Assembly (NCBI RefSeq): GCF_947242115.1
Contig: NC_074720.1
Coordinates: forward strand, 45,248,771 to 45,312,770
DNA: 64,000 nucleotides
Reading direction: 5' to 3'
Source of the DNA: Biomphalaria glabrata
Taxonomy: Eukaryota; Mollusca; Gastropoda; Planorbidae
Part shown: positions 34,296 to 45,737 of the stretch, in pieces
Layout: each line of letters opens with the position of its first letter
How positions within the stretch are numbered: position 1 is the first letter of the stretch
Notes under the pieces: model-generated
The model's input: the letters and a program-made list of their open reading frames with translations, nothing else
Told to the model about the DNA's origin: nothing
Database searches by the model: none
Made by a program: the position numbers and the translations under genes

Positions 34296-35335
34296 TGCTC
34301 ATTTATGTTATTTTCGCTGTCCTTTTCTAATGTTGTCAGTTGCGTTTGGAGTGCCATTCTATAAGTTTCTGCAACAAGTGGATCCTTTGTGAGTTTTTGA
34401 CTATCATATTGCTGTGCTCTCTTTCTTTGGTAATTGTGTATGGTACTTATTCTTTGTCTAAGTTTAGCTTTTACTAGTAGGTGGTCTGAGTCAGCATTGG
34501 CTCCTCTGAAACTTCTAACATCTAGTATGTCTGATCCATGATTCTTATCTATGAATACATGATCTATTTGATTCTGGGTGTTGCTATCAGGTGAGATCCA
34601 GGTAACCTTGTGAATATTCTTATGTTGGAATTTTGTGCTGCTGATAGACATTCCTTTTGCTGATGCAAAATCCACTAATCTTATGCCATTATTGTTGGTC
34701 TCTTCATGTAAGCTTTCTTTGCCAATTGTTGGTCTGAATGCTGGTTCCTTTCCAATTTTTGCATTGAAATCTCCTAGTACTATTTTGATGTCATGCTTTG
34801 GTGCTTCATCATAAATTCTTTCCAGTCCATCATAGAAGGCTTCTTTTGTGTTATCATCTGCATCTTCAGTAGGGGCATGAACATTGATAAATGATATGTT
34901 GAAGAATTTTCCTTTCAAACGCAGTGAGCAGAGTCTGTCACTTACAGGTTTAAATCCAATGACATTACCTACCATTTCCTTTTTAACAGCAAAACCTGTA
35001 CCTAAGTTGTTAGTGCTTCCACCACTATAAAATATAGTATACTCCTTGGTTCTGAGAATGTCCGAGTCTTTCCACCTGATTTCCTGTAGAGCTACAAGCG
35101 GTATCCTATATTTCTTTAACACTTCAGTAAGTTGGGCTAGCGCACCTGCTCTATAAAGGCTTAGCACGTTCCATGTCGCAAAACAAAAATCATGTCCTTT
35201 TCCAGGCCTAGGTCGTTTTCCATTGTGGAGTTTTTGATCTCCCATCGAGCGCCTCCCCAGGTGGCGGATAGGGGAATGCCCTCCAGATATGGTGGGTACC
35301 GGGGAAATAAAATACCCGGGGTGGACCAAAATCAA
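34214..35335 (-). CDS. RTE-like LINE endonuclease domain
   Basis: A 373-codon frame. From residue ~50 it is an apurinic/apyrimidinic-type endonuclease: CFATWNVLSLYRAGAL, VALQEIRW (catalytic E), INVHAPTEDADDNTK, IVLGDFNAKIGKE (catalytic D and N), DHVFI, and NADSDHLLVKAKL (catalytic SDH). It nicks the chromosomal target to prime reverse transcription. The first ~40 residues come from leader-like sequence and the listed start may be too early. The frame is lost near its C-terminus, about 80 bases before the reverse transcriptase frame at 34295 becomes readable, so one indel separates them. Confidence 0.8.
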   Translation of the reverse strand: MILVHPGYFISPVPTISGGHSPIRHLGRRSMGDQKLHNGKRPRPGKGHDFCFATWNVLSLYRAGALAQLTEVLKKYRIPLVALQEIRWKDSDILRTKEYTIFYSGGSTNNLGTGFAVKKEMVGNVIGFKPVSDRLCSLRLKGKFFNISFINVHAPTEDADDNTKEAFYDGLERIYDEAPKHDIKIVLGDFNAKIGKEPAFRPTIGKESLHEETNNNGIRLVDFASAKGMSISSTKFQHKNIHKVTWISPDSNTQNQIDHVFIDKNHGSDILDVRSFRGANADSDHLLVKAKLRQRISTIHNYQRKRAQQYDSQKLTKDPLVAETYRMALQTQLTTLEKDSENNINEHWEIIKHAILQKTAGSLRDGLNTLRRS

Positions 35336-35519
35336 ACCTGCTGCCTTGCAGGAAGTGGAGGGATCAACAAAGGCTAGGGCACCTTACCCGAAAATAAAGG
35401 CAGCTATCCAGAGAGCTGAAAGGGGCAGCCCCCCCAGATGGTTATGCACAGGGCTAACAACTCTGTCATATAAAAAATACTGTTACGAAAGCTAATACAC
35501 ACAAGAATTCCCCTATCAC

Positions 35520-36395
35520 TAAGACTTTAAACACATTATCTTTTATTTGTCAGCTGAATCCCTTCATTATCTCATTAACAATTGTTCTGATCAAGATGCA
35601 GACCAAGTTCTCTAAATTAGATCAGCATACAGACTAATGAAATAATCTCCTATGAGTTACAGGCAAAACTTAAAGTCTACATCAAATTTTTTTTCTTTTG
35701 GATAATATTACAAACAGGAATGGAAAATATGGCCAACAGATCTTGTGTGGTGCCCCAATGGTCCAATAACTAAGGGATAGGTTAATATGATAATACATAA
35801 TAGGTTAGCTAAAACTTACAGGTTAATTCAGGAAATTAAGTTAACTTTCTAATTATTTTTTTTTTGTACTAAAACTTTCTTTTTAAGTACTAATTTGATT
35901 AAACTATTTAAAAAATAGCTTTCAGTTCCAGTGTCTACACTAATTTTCTTTGTCTAGGTCATTAATTGTAAATGTTTTTCAGATAATGATGCAGAGAATT
36001 TCCTGGTGATCAAGAATTAGGAGCTGCACACAGTTTAATGAAACCATATTTTAGGAACAGATAGAAAACAAAGAACTGCAGCAAAGATGGCCTGTTTTTA
36101 TTCTTCCTCATGGCAAGTAGATTTTTTAAAGTATTATGATATAGTTTCCCTTTCAGACCTTGTGGTCCAAAGGGCAAATGATGTAAAGTCATCTCTGTTT
36201 CTGTGGCCTACGGTTATGGTATAGCTATTTTAAATAGAACTTTCTATCTTTGAATGAATGCATAATAAAAAAAAAATAGGCAACATAAATTAGATAGAGC
36301 CGCATCAGTGCTTTACATTCTGACTCTGTTCTGGGCTATTCCCCATCCATTTCCATCCTGCCAACTTTCCTTCTTGGTCTGCAGGTTTGATCTAT
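35520..36395. other. No gene; short LINE and SINE tails
   Basis: A LINE 3' tail fragment lies at 35735-35790 (GGTGCCCCAATGGTCC, like 8850 and 50390). A minus-strand SINE family B fragment lies at 36150-36220 (CAGACCTTGTGGTCC). Nothing coding is recognised. Confidence 0.5.
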
Positions 36396-36400
36396 GTTTG
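36300..36400 (-). mobile_element. LINE 3' fragment, left piece, split by the LTR element
   Basis: The minus strand reads as the end of a LINE protein. Its other piece, with an antisense LEPREEEKVW-like stretch, resumes at 47703 beyond the LTR element. The GTTTG at the junction is duplicated, so the LTR element landed inside this LINE fragment. Confidence 0.5.
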
Positions 36401-36656
36401 TGTCACAGATTCCTTATTATATTTATAATAATAACTCTATAGAATCTACCTTAGTTCTCGATACGTCTAGGTGTCCCTGGTTCAGTTCTAGTTAATGAAA
36501 TAAAACAATGAAAGCACTAGATCAAACACATAAACTTTAATCAGCTTTACTGCATATCACACACGCTGGTCTCTGTCTAACAACCAACACACTTCCAGTC
36601 ATTCGCGCAGATTGTAAAAATATATTATACATACATAAACACATTCATCCATGACA
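36401..36656 (-). repeat. LTR of the older gypsy element (left copy)
   Basis: Shares TGTCACAGATTCC, AATAACTCTATAGAATCTAC and CACATTCATCC-TGACA with the copy at 47532-47702. GTTTG lies directly outside. On the minus strand this is the 3' LTR. Confidence 0.8.
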
Positions 36657-36834
36657 TCTCGCCCCTCCTAAAATTATAATCGATTTTTACAAAGATTACT
36701 AAATAAAATGATTATAAAACAAATATCAAACATTACACCACAATACAACAAAAATGTTCGTTCGATAGGCCACAAATGCTCTGAATATGCCACACAGGCG
36801 TTTATGTATCCAAACAAACTTGAACATAGTCACA

Positions 36835-37070
36835 CAGACTTTAATGTAGTCACACAGACTTTAATGTAGTCACACAGACTGCAATGTAATAGGCACACAG
36901 TCTATAGTTAAGACACACAGTCTTAGAAGATGAAGACACACAGTCTTAAAAGATGAAGACACACAGTCTTAAAAGCTGAAGACACACAGTCTTAAAAGAT
37001 GAAGACACACAGTCTTAAAAGATGAAGACACACAGTCTTAAAAGATGAAGACACAAAGTCTTAGTTGTAG
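36835..37070. repeat. 23-bp tandem repeat inside the older LTR element
   Basis: The unit AAGACACACAGTCTTAAAAG plus ATG occurs about six times between 36912 and 37065. It is preceded by a related 20-bp series (GTCACACAGACTTTAATGTA). It lies between the RNase H remnant and the 3' LTR of the older element, close to where a polypurine tract is expected. Confidence 0.8.
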
Positions 37071-37982
37071 ACAGAAAGTCTACCATCAAGCAACAAAGTC
37101 TAAACTGTTGAAGACACAAAGTCTTCGATGAAGCAACACATGCTTGTGAGAAGCCACGTAGGCTTATATCTATGATAAGCGTGGCAGAATGTCCGCTATG
37201 ACGTTTCCTTTACCTGGAATATGCTGCACTTCGAACTGAAAGTCCTGAAGCATCAGGGGCCCAGCAAGTTACCCTGGAATTCACCGACTTGTGTTTAAAC
37301 AGCGTAAGGGTGCGTGATCTGTGCGCAGTACGAATGTTCTGCCCAATAGATATCTGGCCAACTTGGTTACTGCCCAAACAACTGCCAAGCACTCTCTTTC
37401 TACTGTGCTGTATCTTTGTTCGTGCTGTCCCCATATGACCCACAAAAGGTGAGTCATGACCTAACTCCAAAATTCTTTATCTTTCGGCGGCAGGGATGAC
37501 TAGCTGTAGTTTCTCTTTGTTATCTTGTCTCATCAGAAGTCCATTTTTCACTTTAAATTTACTGGTGGGACGCTTTGCCAATTCAAAAAGTTTAACCAAT
37601 GTTTGGTCCTCCTTTTGTTTCAATGCATAACTGGATGTTAATTCTGATTCTGGCTGTTCAATCTATGTAGGATCGGTTGTCCCATGTTTTCTATTACACC
37701 AGATTGAGATCTAGACATTGCTCACCTTTGCCACTTGTAGATATCTGTGATGGTAGGCTCAGTTATGCCAGTCACGTTTCCTAGAATCAAGTCAGCTGCA
37801 GGCCTCTCCAACACACATGCTTCAACTTTTCCAGATAAAAATGGCGTATCAATGTCAATGACAGCTGTGGGATATTCTTCAATTGTTCCTCCAAATGTCA
37901 TACATTAGACTTTCTTACCCGTCAAGTGGTGAGGGTGCACATGTAGTCTCTTCACTCCAATTGTGGTCGCTCCTGTGTCTCT

Positions 37983-38352
37983 TGTTAGACACCTTATTTA
38001 TATAGGTTAGTTATTTTAGTTATTTAGCGACGCACCATAGTAGACGCATATTGAACGGGACTAGTGACGTTTGGGATATGTTGGGTTAGAGACCGGAAAA
38101 TCAGTTAGCGTTAGAACATTCCAGGGTAACGACGTGTTTAGTGACAGAGACTTCTACTGTGGCCTTTTATCATAATAAATATATATTAACTTGTTCATCA
38201 TCGTTGACTACATCTCTTCACCTGTTACAATCGATGTGCCAGTTCTTGTTTGTGTTGTTGGTCAACTACACGTAATACACCCGAACAATTACACCCAAAC
38301 GATTGCAGAGTAATTGGTTGACTTCAAGACAGCCTGAACTAGCAACATCACA
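37983..38352 (+). repeat. 5' LTR of the Gmr1-like element
   Basis: 370 bp, TG...CA ends. It contains a TTATCATAATAAATATATAT segment that could serve as promoter or polyadenylation signal (AATAAA). The sequence is the same as 45738-46107. Confidence 0.9.
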
Positions 38353-38372
38353 GTGGCGACCCCGAACCTCGA
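38353..38372 (+). other. Primer binding site of the Gmr1-like element
   Basis: GTGGCGACCCCGAACCTCG directly follows the 5' LTR. The TGGCGACC start is usual for tRNA-primed Ty3/gypsy elements. I cannot name the tRNA from sequence alone. Confidence 0.65.
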
Positions 38373-40658
38373 AGCCGAACCTCGAAGCCGAACATCGTAC
38401 CGGACCTCGAAGCAGAACGTTTACTCAGGTGAGGGTCGTGCACTCGAAGATATAAGATTTCATCGGAGTACGGCTGAACACAGCAGTATCGCAGGGTGAC
38501 TTTGTTCTAGATCTACATACAGTCGTCGTCTGTTTGATCGCACGTTCAACGAGCCGTTAACTCAGGGTGACCTTCGTCAGGACCGTAATCATCGCAACGC
38601 CTGATCTTCATATGCTGAACCGACCTACAACCAGAGAAACCGTTCATTCATAACGGGTGAGAGATCGTTAGTGAACCTGTTGGACATATTTTTTTTCTTC
38701 GTCATAGGAGCCACGTCGAGTATCAAGTTTTACCTCGTCAGTTTCGAGAAGGACAGTTTGCCCGCTGTCAGAAGTATTGTGAGTACTACAAGTTTGGTAG
38801 CTAACTAAATCGAAATCGCTCTGTCGTCTTACCCTTGGAGAGATTCTTGTGGAGCAGTTTGCTCATTGAACCGGTTGCTTGCCACGTTTATAACGGTCAC
38901 TGTGTTTAACCTTTGGAAGGTTAGTGAAGTAATATTTAACAGTACTGAACATTGATATATCTAGTATTCGTCGGTCTAGACCATACCTAGACTTGTTAGC
39001 AGTGAAGTTGTGGAAACAGCTACATTCACTTAATTTCGTTGAAAACCGTTAATCGTCTAACGGAACATCGTCGGAGGTGACCTTGGTTTCACCTAGTCTG
39101 CATTGGACAGTTTGGTCTAATGAAGCAGAGTACAACAGCAAACTTCGTCGTACTACCAGAGTAGCAGCAGAAGCAGTGAACTATTTTAGAGAACCGTTAT
39201 TCGTCAGCCCAGATCAAGTCATCGTCAAGAAAGTCGTTATTCGTCAGCCCAGATCAAGTCATCGTCAAGAAATTCGTTATTCGTCAGTCGTCCAGATCAA
39301 GTTGCCGTCAAGAGACTGTTATTTGTCAGTAGTCGTCTACACAAGTCAAGTCATCGCCAGAAGAACCGTTAACCTATTCGTCAGTAACTGTGTACACAAA
39401 GTCGTCGGAACTACACATACGGTCATCAACAGTCGTCGAAGAAACTGGAACATTTTGCTGTGGCATATCAGGACATCTGTGGCATTACGTGGGATACTGG
39501 TAGCACCGGAGAACAGAGTCAGAACTGGAAGAGAGGCAGTGGAATTTGTTGTGATCTAACATATTCGGGAGTCCGAACAAAGGGATCTTTCTTATCAAAA
39601 GCTAAGTGCCATTTTTCTTATTAGTATATGTTTAGATTGCCCTTAGAAATAGATTTTGTCTAAATTTGGTACGTTAGCCTGAGTAAAATCAGGTGGTGCG
39701 CCTTAAAACCCGTCGGGGTAGAAGACGTAATTTAGATGAAAAGCTATATTATACATTTAGGATTGTAATTTGTTTTGTTTGTGTAAACGTCATATCCGTT
39801 GTTGCCTGGTTACTTCGTGACGTTATCATTGTGTGCCATATTGTCACATCCCAACCCATAGTGATAGTCTCATTTAATTATTTCATTTGTTTATATTATT
39901 TTAAATTATTTATTTTTATTAATTTAATTAGATCTGTAATTTTTTTTCACTTAATGATAGAAAGTGCGGGTAGGATTCTTTTACTGTGAATCAGACTAAA
40001 ATAATTTTAGTTTGAGCGGTTAAAATCAAATATGATTTTGCCATGAGAATAATGCCGAAACTGGCTATGTAGTCAAACACTATCGTCTGGCTAAATTTAG
40101 ATCTGCAAATTGTTGTACATCTCTTTGGTACAATTTGAGTATCTAGACTCTAATTTAAAATATTATTAATTGGAAGATGAATGAAGGTAGTACATTCTAG
40201 ATATATATATCTTGTTGAAGATATATTTGACATTGTATAAACATATTTGTTTTATACGGTTAAATAGAACCATAATCTACTCTAGATCTAGACTCTAGAC
40301 AGTCTTTGAATTTACTCTAAACACTTCACTGTGACTTCAGTCATACCAGATTTTAAAATTGATCATAGTTATTCATACTAGATCTAAAAGTCATAGTGCT
40401 CTTGATAACTAGATCTAAATAGTATTATTATACATACTATAATATACTAGATTTAAATTTGTGTGTAATACTGGACCTAATATACAGATTTGAATATAAC
40501 CATAATAACTCAGACTAGATTTACACATTTACTAAATCTATAGATAGAGACATAACACTTAAAACTTGTATAAAAGTGTGTAAAAATATAAAATAAGTTT
40601 AAAGTATAGCCATAACCAATATAGGCTAAGTAAAAATATATATAAAATATAAAATACA
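38373..40658 (+). other. Long leader of the Gmr1-like element
   Basis: About 2.3 kb between primer site and gag, unusually long. It contains ~42-bp near-repeats at 39186-39300 (TTCGTCAGCCCAGATCAAGT) and many CGTC/CGTT words. A 160-codon frame at 39077-39559 overlaps the repeats but has no recognised domain. From about 40200 it changes to AGATCT-rich, AT-rich sequence like that seen elsewhere in this genome. Confidence 0.6.
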
Positions 40659-43600
40659 ATGGCTACATCATCATATGTGGACCTTAAGGAGGTTAAGGAA
40701 ACAGCTATGCAGGATGGAAAGGCCATGGAGTTAAAAGGAAAGGACTTAGCAGCTTATGTACAGCAGGTGGTGAGGGAAGAAGTAGATAGACAAGAAAGGA
40801 TCAGAAAGGAAGAATATGAGAAGCAAAAAGAGGACCAAGAAAGGCAAGACAAAGAAAGAGAAAAAATTAGAGAACATGAAGCTAAAATGGAGAAGATGAG
40901 ACTGGATGCAGCACAAGCCAGAACTCAAGCTGAACAAGGAAATAACACAAATAACTCAAATAATTATACCACTCAAAGAGACAACCCTAATTCGCAGACA
41001 TGGCTAAAGAGAAAAATACAAAGTTTTGATGAACAGAAGGATGACATTGGTGATTTTTTGAAAAGATATGAGGCAAAAATGTCTACATTTAATATGCCTG
41101 AAGAAGAATGGTCTGAAATACTGATAGACTTTGTTCATGGTCAAGCTCTAACAATATGCCAAAATCATGACCATCATATTGATGATAGCTATCAAGTTTT
41201 AAAAAGAGAATTATTGAATGCCTATGGTCATAATGCTACAACTTTTAGAAAGAAATATTTTGACAATATACCATCATTAGAAATAGAACCCCAAACTACC
41301 ATTAATATGGAAAAGGATTTTTTCAATAAGTGGGTAAAATTAGAAAAAGTGAATAACTCTTATGAAGGATTAAAAAATTTTATTCTAGTGGACAACTTTG
41401 TAAATAAATGTGATCCTCAATTACAATCTTTTATTAGAGAAAGAAACCCCAAAACTATAGATGAAATAACAGAGATAATGAGAGTATACAAAAATGCCTA
41501 TCCAAATAAACCATTTTCTGATAGGGATAAGAGCAAAGTAGATTTAATAGGATACACCAAAGAAAATGTTGATAGAAGTAGAAATAGAAACAGATCAAAT
41601 AGTGGAAATAGAAAATATAGTGAAATAACTTGTTTTAAATGTCAAGGAAAAGGTCATATAGCAGCTAACTGTAGAAGAGGGAATAGCAGGTCTGGAAGTA
41701 GAAATAGATACAATGAACAAAATAACAGTAGATATAGGAGTAGAGATAGGAATGACAGGGGAAATTATAGAAATAGGAGTTACAGTAGGGAATACAAAAG
41801 TAAAGGTACAGATAGGATATATTTCATGGAAGGAAATAGGAACAATTTTGCAGTGTACCCAGGGTTTGTAGATAGAATTCCGGTGGAATTAATCAGAGAT
41901 TCAGGTTGCAACACCTTGGCAGTAAAAACTAAATTTGTCAAACCTCATTGGTATAAAGGGTTTACTAAGAAAGTAGAATTAGCAGATGGCACCGTAAGGG
42001 AATTTAAAGCTATAAGGGTGTACATTGAAACTCCATTTTTCACTGGTTATTGTGATGGCATTGCAATACCAGAAATGAGATATGATATGTTAGTAGGAAA
42101 CATAAAAGGAGTTAAAGAATGTTCAAGAAAAGAATTAGAAGACTGGCAAAACAAATACAAAAACATAAGACAAAATCATGAAAACATAGAAACACAAAAT
42201 ATAACAAGTATGGTAATAACAAGATCAATGAATAAACAAGATGAGAAACATGAAAATACAATAAATGTAATAAGTAAGGATGAAGAAAAAGAAACCAGTA
42301 ATGTAATACAAATAGAAAATACAGATGTTAAGGAAAGAGAGATAGAAAATGAAACACAAAATAGTCTTGAAACACAAATATCTCAAAGTGAAAAAGAAAC
42401 AACACCCACATTTGCATTAGAACAAATGAATGACAATATTATTGGGAAAATTTATTCAAGAATATTAGATAAAAACAATAATAATCCAATGGAGAAATTT
42501 TGTATAGAGAATAAAATATTGTTTAGACAAACAAGTAATGATAACAAGAAAATAAAACAACTTGTCTTACCACAGAAATATTGGAAAGATGTTTTAATCA
42601 TGACACATGATAATAATTTAGCAGCACATAGGGGAGTAAAGAAATGTTATAGGAATTTGTCAAAACAAGTATTTTGGCCCAAAATGAAAGCAACAATAAA
42701 CAAATACATAAACTCATGTGACATATGTCAAAAGAGATCTAACAAAAGCCTAGTGAATAAAGCACCTATTCAAGAAATGGATGAACCTACAGCACCATTT
42801 CAGAAAGTATCTATTGATTTAATAGGTCCTTTAATTCAAACTGAAAATAATAACAAATACATTCTAACAGTAATAGACATGTTTAGTAGATACCCAGAGG
42901 CAATCCCATTATCAAATACAAGTGCAGAAAATATCATTAATGCCATAACTCAAAAAGTAATTACAAGACATGGTATACCTAAAATTATATTGAGTGATCA
43001 GGGATCTCAGTTTAAGTCAGAACAATTTAAGAAATGGACTAAACAATACAATATACAACACATATACTCTTCAGACAGTAACGGTTTATGTGAACGATAT
43101 GGTGGATCATTAAAAAGATCACTAACAAAGATAATTCAGAATAATCAGAATAAGTGGGATCATTACATTAACTATGTACTATTTGCTCATAGAAACAACA
43201 TCCATGAAGCAACACAATTTTCACCATATGAAATAATACATGGAAGAAAACCTAGAGATGAATTAGATGTTTTCAAAGAAAATCTAATAGACAATGAGAA
43301 TAAATTAAATAATGACAGTGAAACAACAATCACAACAGAATTGAAAGAAATATGGACTCAAGCATATAACAACAATAAGAAGTACAAACAAAGTGCTCAT
43401 GAGAATATAAATAAGAAAAGACAATTGAAAACACTAGAAGTAGGAAACAATGTATTAATATTGATAAATGACCTGAAAAATAAAATTGGTAAACAATGGA
43501 AAGGTCCATTTAAAGTGATAAAACAAATTAATGATGTGAATTATCAAATTGAAATAAATGGGAAAATTAAAACATATCACATAAATAATTTGAAACTGTA

Positions 43601-45158
43601 TCATGATAGAGAAGATGAGTTAATACAAAACATTCAGGAGGAAATAGAAAATAAATTTTCAGAAAGAGAAGAATGCTTGATGATAATAACAAATGAAAAT
43701 CATAATGAAAATGATATTAAGGAAATACCTGTAATAGAAACAAAAGAGAATCAAACTTGGCAAAAGATTAATCTTAATAATCTAACTAAGGAAAAGTCAA
43801 AAGATATAACTAAAATAATACAGGAATACAAAGAAATTTTTTCCAGCATACCAGGAAAAACTAATATTATTAAACATGACATTAAAGTAACAGACACAAA
43901 ACCTATCAAGCTTAAGCCATATAGAATACCGCTACATTTACAAGACAAAGTAAAGAAAGAAATAGACAATTTACTAGAATCAGGTATAATTGAACCATCA
44001 ACATCTCCTTATGCTTCACCAATTGTGATAGCCAAAAAGAAGAATGGAGATATAAGGTTATGTATTGATTATAGGAAACTTAACAACATCACAGAATTTG
44101 ACCCATATCCAATGCCAAATATAGAGGATATTTTACATAAATTAAATGGAGCAAAATTTTTTACTAAATTGGATTTAACTAAAGGTTATTGGCAAATACC
44201 TTTAACAGAAAATGCAAAACCTTACACAGCATTTGTAACACCATATGGTATTTTTCAATGGAATTATATGAGTTTTGGATTAGTAAATGCACCTGCCACA
44301 TTTAATAGAATGATGAACATGATAATTGGAAACAAAGAAAATGTTATTTGCTATTTAGATGACATATGTATTTTTAATAATAGTTGGGAGGAACATTTGG
44401 TAGATGTAAAAGAAGTATTCAAAATAATAAAAGAAAGTGGACTTACAATTCAAGCAGAAAAAGTAGAAATAGGATTGGAAGAAATAATTTTCTTAGGACA
44501 TAAAGTAAATAACAACATGATTAGCCCTATTGAAGATAACATAAAGAAAGTATTTAATATTGAAATACCTACAACAAAAAGACAAATTAAAAGCATATTG
44601 GGAATAGTAAATTATTACAGAAAGTTTATAAAGAACTTAGCAGAAATAGTGAATCCATTAAATGACTTACTTAAAAAAGGAAAACCTCAAAAAGTAGTTT
44701 GTAATGAGGAATGTGTGAAAGCTATTGACAGAATTAAAGATGTTTTTAGTCATGAACTAATATTAAGACTACCTGATAAAGACAAAATATTTTATGTCAC
44801 AACTGATGCATCTGGTAATGCTATTGGTGGTTGTTTAATGCAGAACTATGATAACTTACATCCTATATTATATGTAAGTAGAAAATTGTCAGAGGCAGAA
44901 AAAAAATATAGTGTCATTGAAAGAGAAGCCTTAGCTGTAATATGGGTAATTACTAAGCTAGAGAGCTATTTAATAGGAAGGAAATTCATTTTATTAACTG
45001 ATCATAAACCTATTCAGTATATACAGCAAAAGAGCATGAAAAACAGTCGTGTTTATAGATGGTTCTTAGCACTACAGGAATATAAATTTGAAGTGAAAGC
45101 TATTAGTGGATCTATGAATATTGTAGCTGATCTATTGTCTAGAATGACATTGAAATGA
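40659..45158 (+). mobile_element. gag-pol frame of the Gmr1-like element
   Basis: One 1499-residue frame from an ATG. Order with approximate residues: coiled coil 30-85; capsid-like 110-280; zinc knuckle CFKCQGKGHIAANC at 325-338 (C-x2-C-x4-H-x4-C); arginine/serine/asparagine-rich linker; protease with DSG (IRDSGCNTLAV, ~417); integrase 650-980 with an H-H-C-C zinc domain (HDNNLAAHRG, SCDICQK), catalytic core (VSIDLIG, LSDQGSQFKS, ERYGGSLKR) and a GPF-type tail (WKGPFKVIK); reverse transcriptase 1085-1260 (KKKNGDIRLCIDYRKLN, FTKLDLTKGYWQIP, CYLDDICIF); RNase H 1378-1499 (VTTDASGNAIGG, LLTDHKPI). Placing integrase between protease and reverse transcriptase is the key feature. The frame looks whole. 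Confidence 0.9.
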
Positions 45159-45722
45159 AATAAGTTTGTAAATAAACTATGATTATATTGATTATGTAAT
45201 ATATATTAATATATTGACACCATTTATATGTTATGAAAAAGGGAGATAAGTAAAGTTGATGTTAAGCATTTAAAAGTAAGTATGGATATTTTTTTTTGTG
45301 TGAATCATTTCATATATCATTGACGAAAGTTAGTTCTATGGAAAAGGGTGAGTATAAAAGAAAAATGGACAAAAGCGTATAAAAGGGTGGTAAGAAAAAA
45401 TGTATTGAATGTGTAAATAAAGTTTATAATTGTTTTTTGAAATATTGTATTTTATCAGATTACTGCCAGTGAAGAACATTTGAGATGTGTAGGACATGCC
45501 CATAAGATGCCACATTTTCCTCTATGATGAACTGTGTACTAAGGAGGATGATTTTGGAATGTTATGAACTGTTATGAACATTGACATGAATATGAGGAAC
45601 TGTCAAGATGAAGATGTCAAGATGAAGATGTCAAGATTTTATGTTTGTGGTCTTCCCCTTAGATTGAAAATGCCCTTGTAAGACTTGACAGTAGTGGAAA
45701 AATATTGACATATTTTTTTTCA
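45159..45722 (+). other. 3' untranslated part of the Gmr1-like element
   Basis: About 560 bp between the gag-pol stop and the polypurine tract. No second frame of useful length and no envelope-like sequence is seen. A small direct repeat GTCAAGATGAAGAT lies at 45603-45632. Confidence 0.6.
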
Positions 45723-45737
45723 AGGGGGGGAGGAATC
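45723..45737 (+). other. Polypurine tract of the Gmr1-like element
   Basis: AAGGGGGGGAGGAATC directly before the 3' LTR, after a T run. Purine tracts here prime plus-strand DNA synthesis in LTR elements. Confidence 0.75.

Larger units (their letters stand above)
31167..35504 (-). mobile_element. Full-length RTE-like LINE, interrupted by a second LINE
   Basis: A minus-strand element flanked by a 13-bp duplication GAATTCCCCTATC (31154-31166 and 35505-35517). Without the nested insertion it is about 2.9 kb, within the RTE size range. The 3' tail is a GATG-type repeat, seen as CCATCCATCCATC on +. The coding parts on the minus strand run endonuclease (35335-34214), reverse transcriptase (34295-33663 and 33363-32969) and C-terminal part (31547-31234). 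A few frameshifts separate them. An older copy lies at 3765-5960. Confidence 0.85.

Noticed and set aside
34214-35335. Host gene of the 'craniofacial development protein 2-like' kind
   Set aside because: This annotation label is commonly attached to RTE-like LINE endonucleases. The frame lies inside a LINE with a target duplication.
36912-37140. Regular ACACAGTCTT repeats considered as a CRISPR-like array
   Set aside because: There are no unique spacers. The units are directly adjacent, in an animal genome, inside an LTR element.
39077-39559. 160-codon frame in the leader of the young LTR element as an extra gene
   Set aside because: It runs over short direct repeats, has no recognised domain and is not needed for the known element plan.
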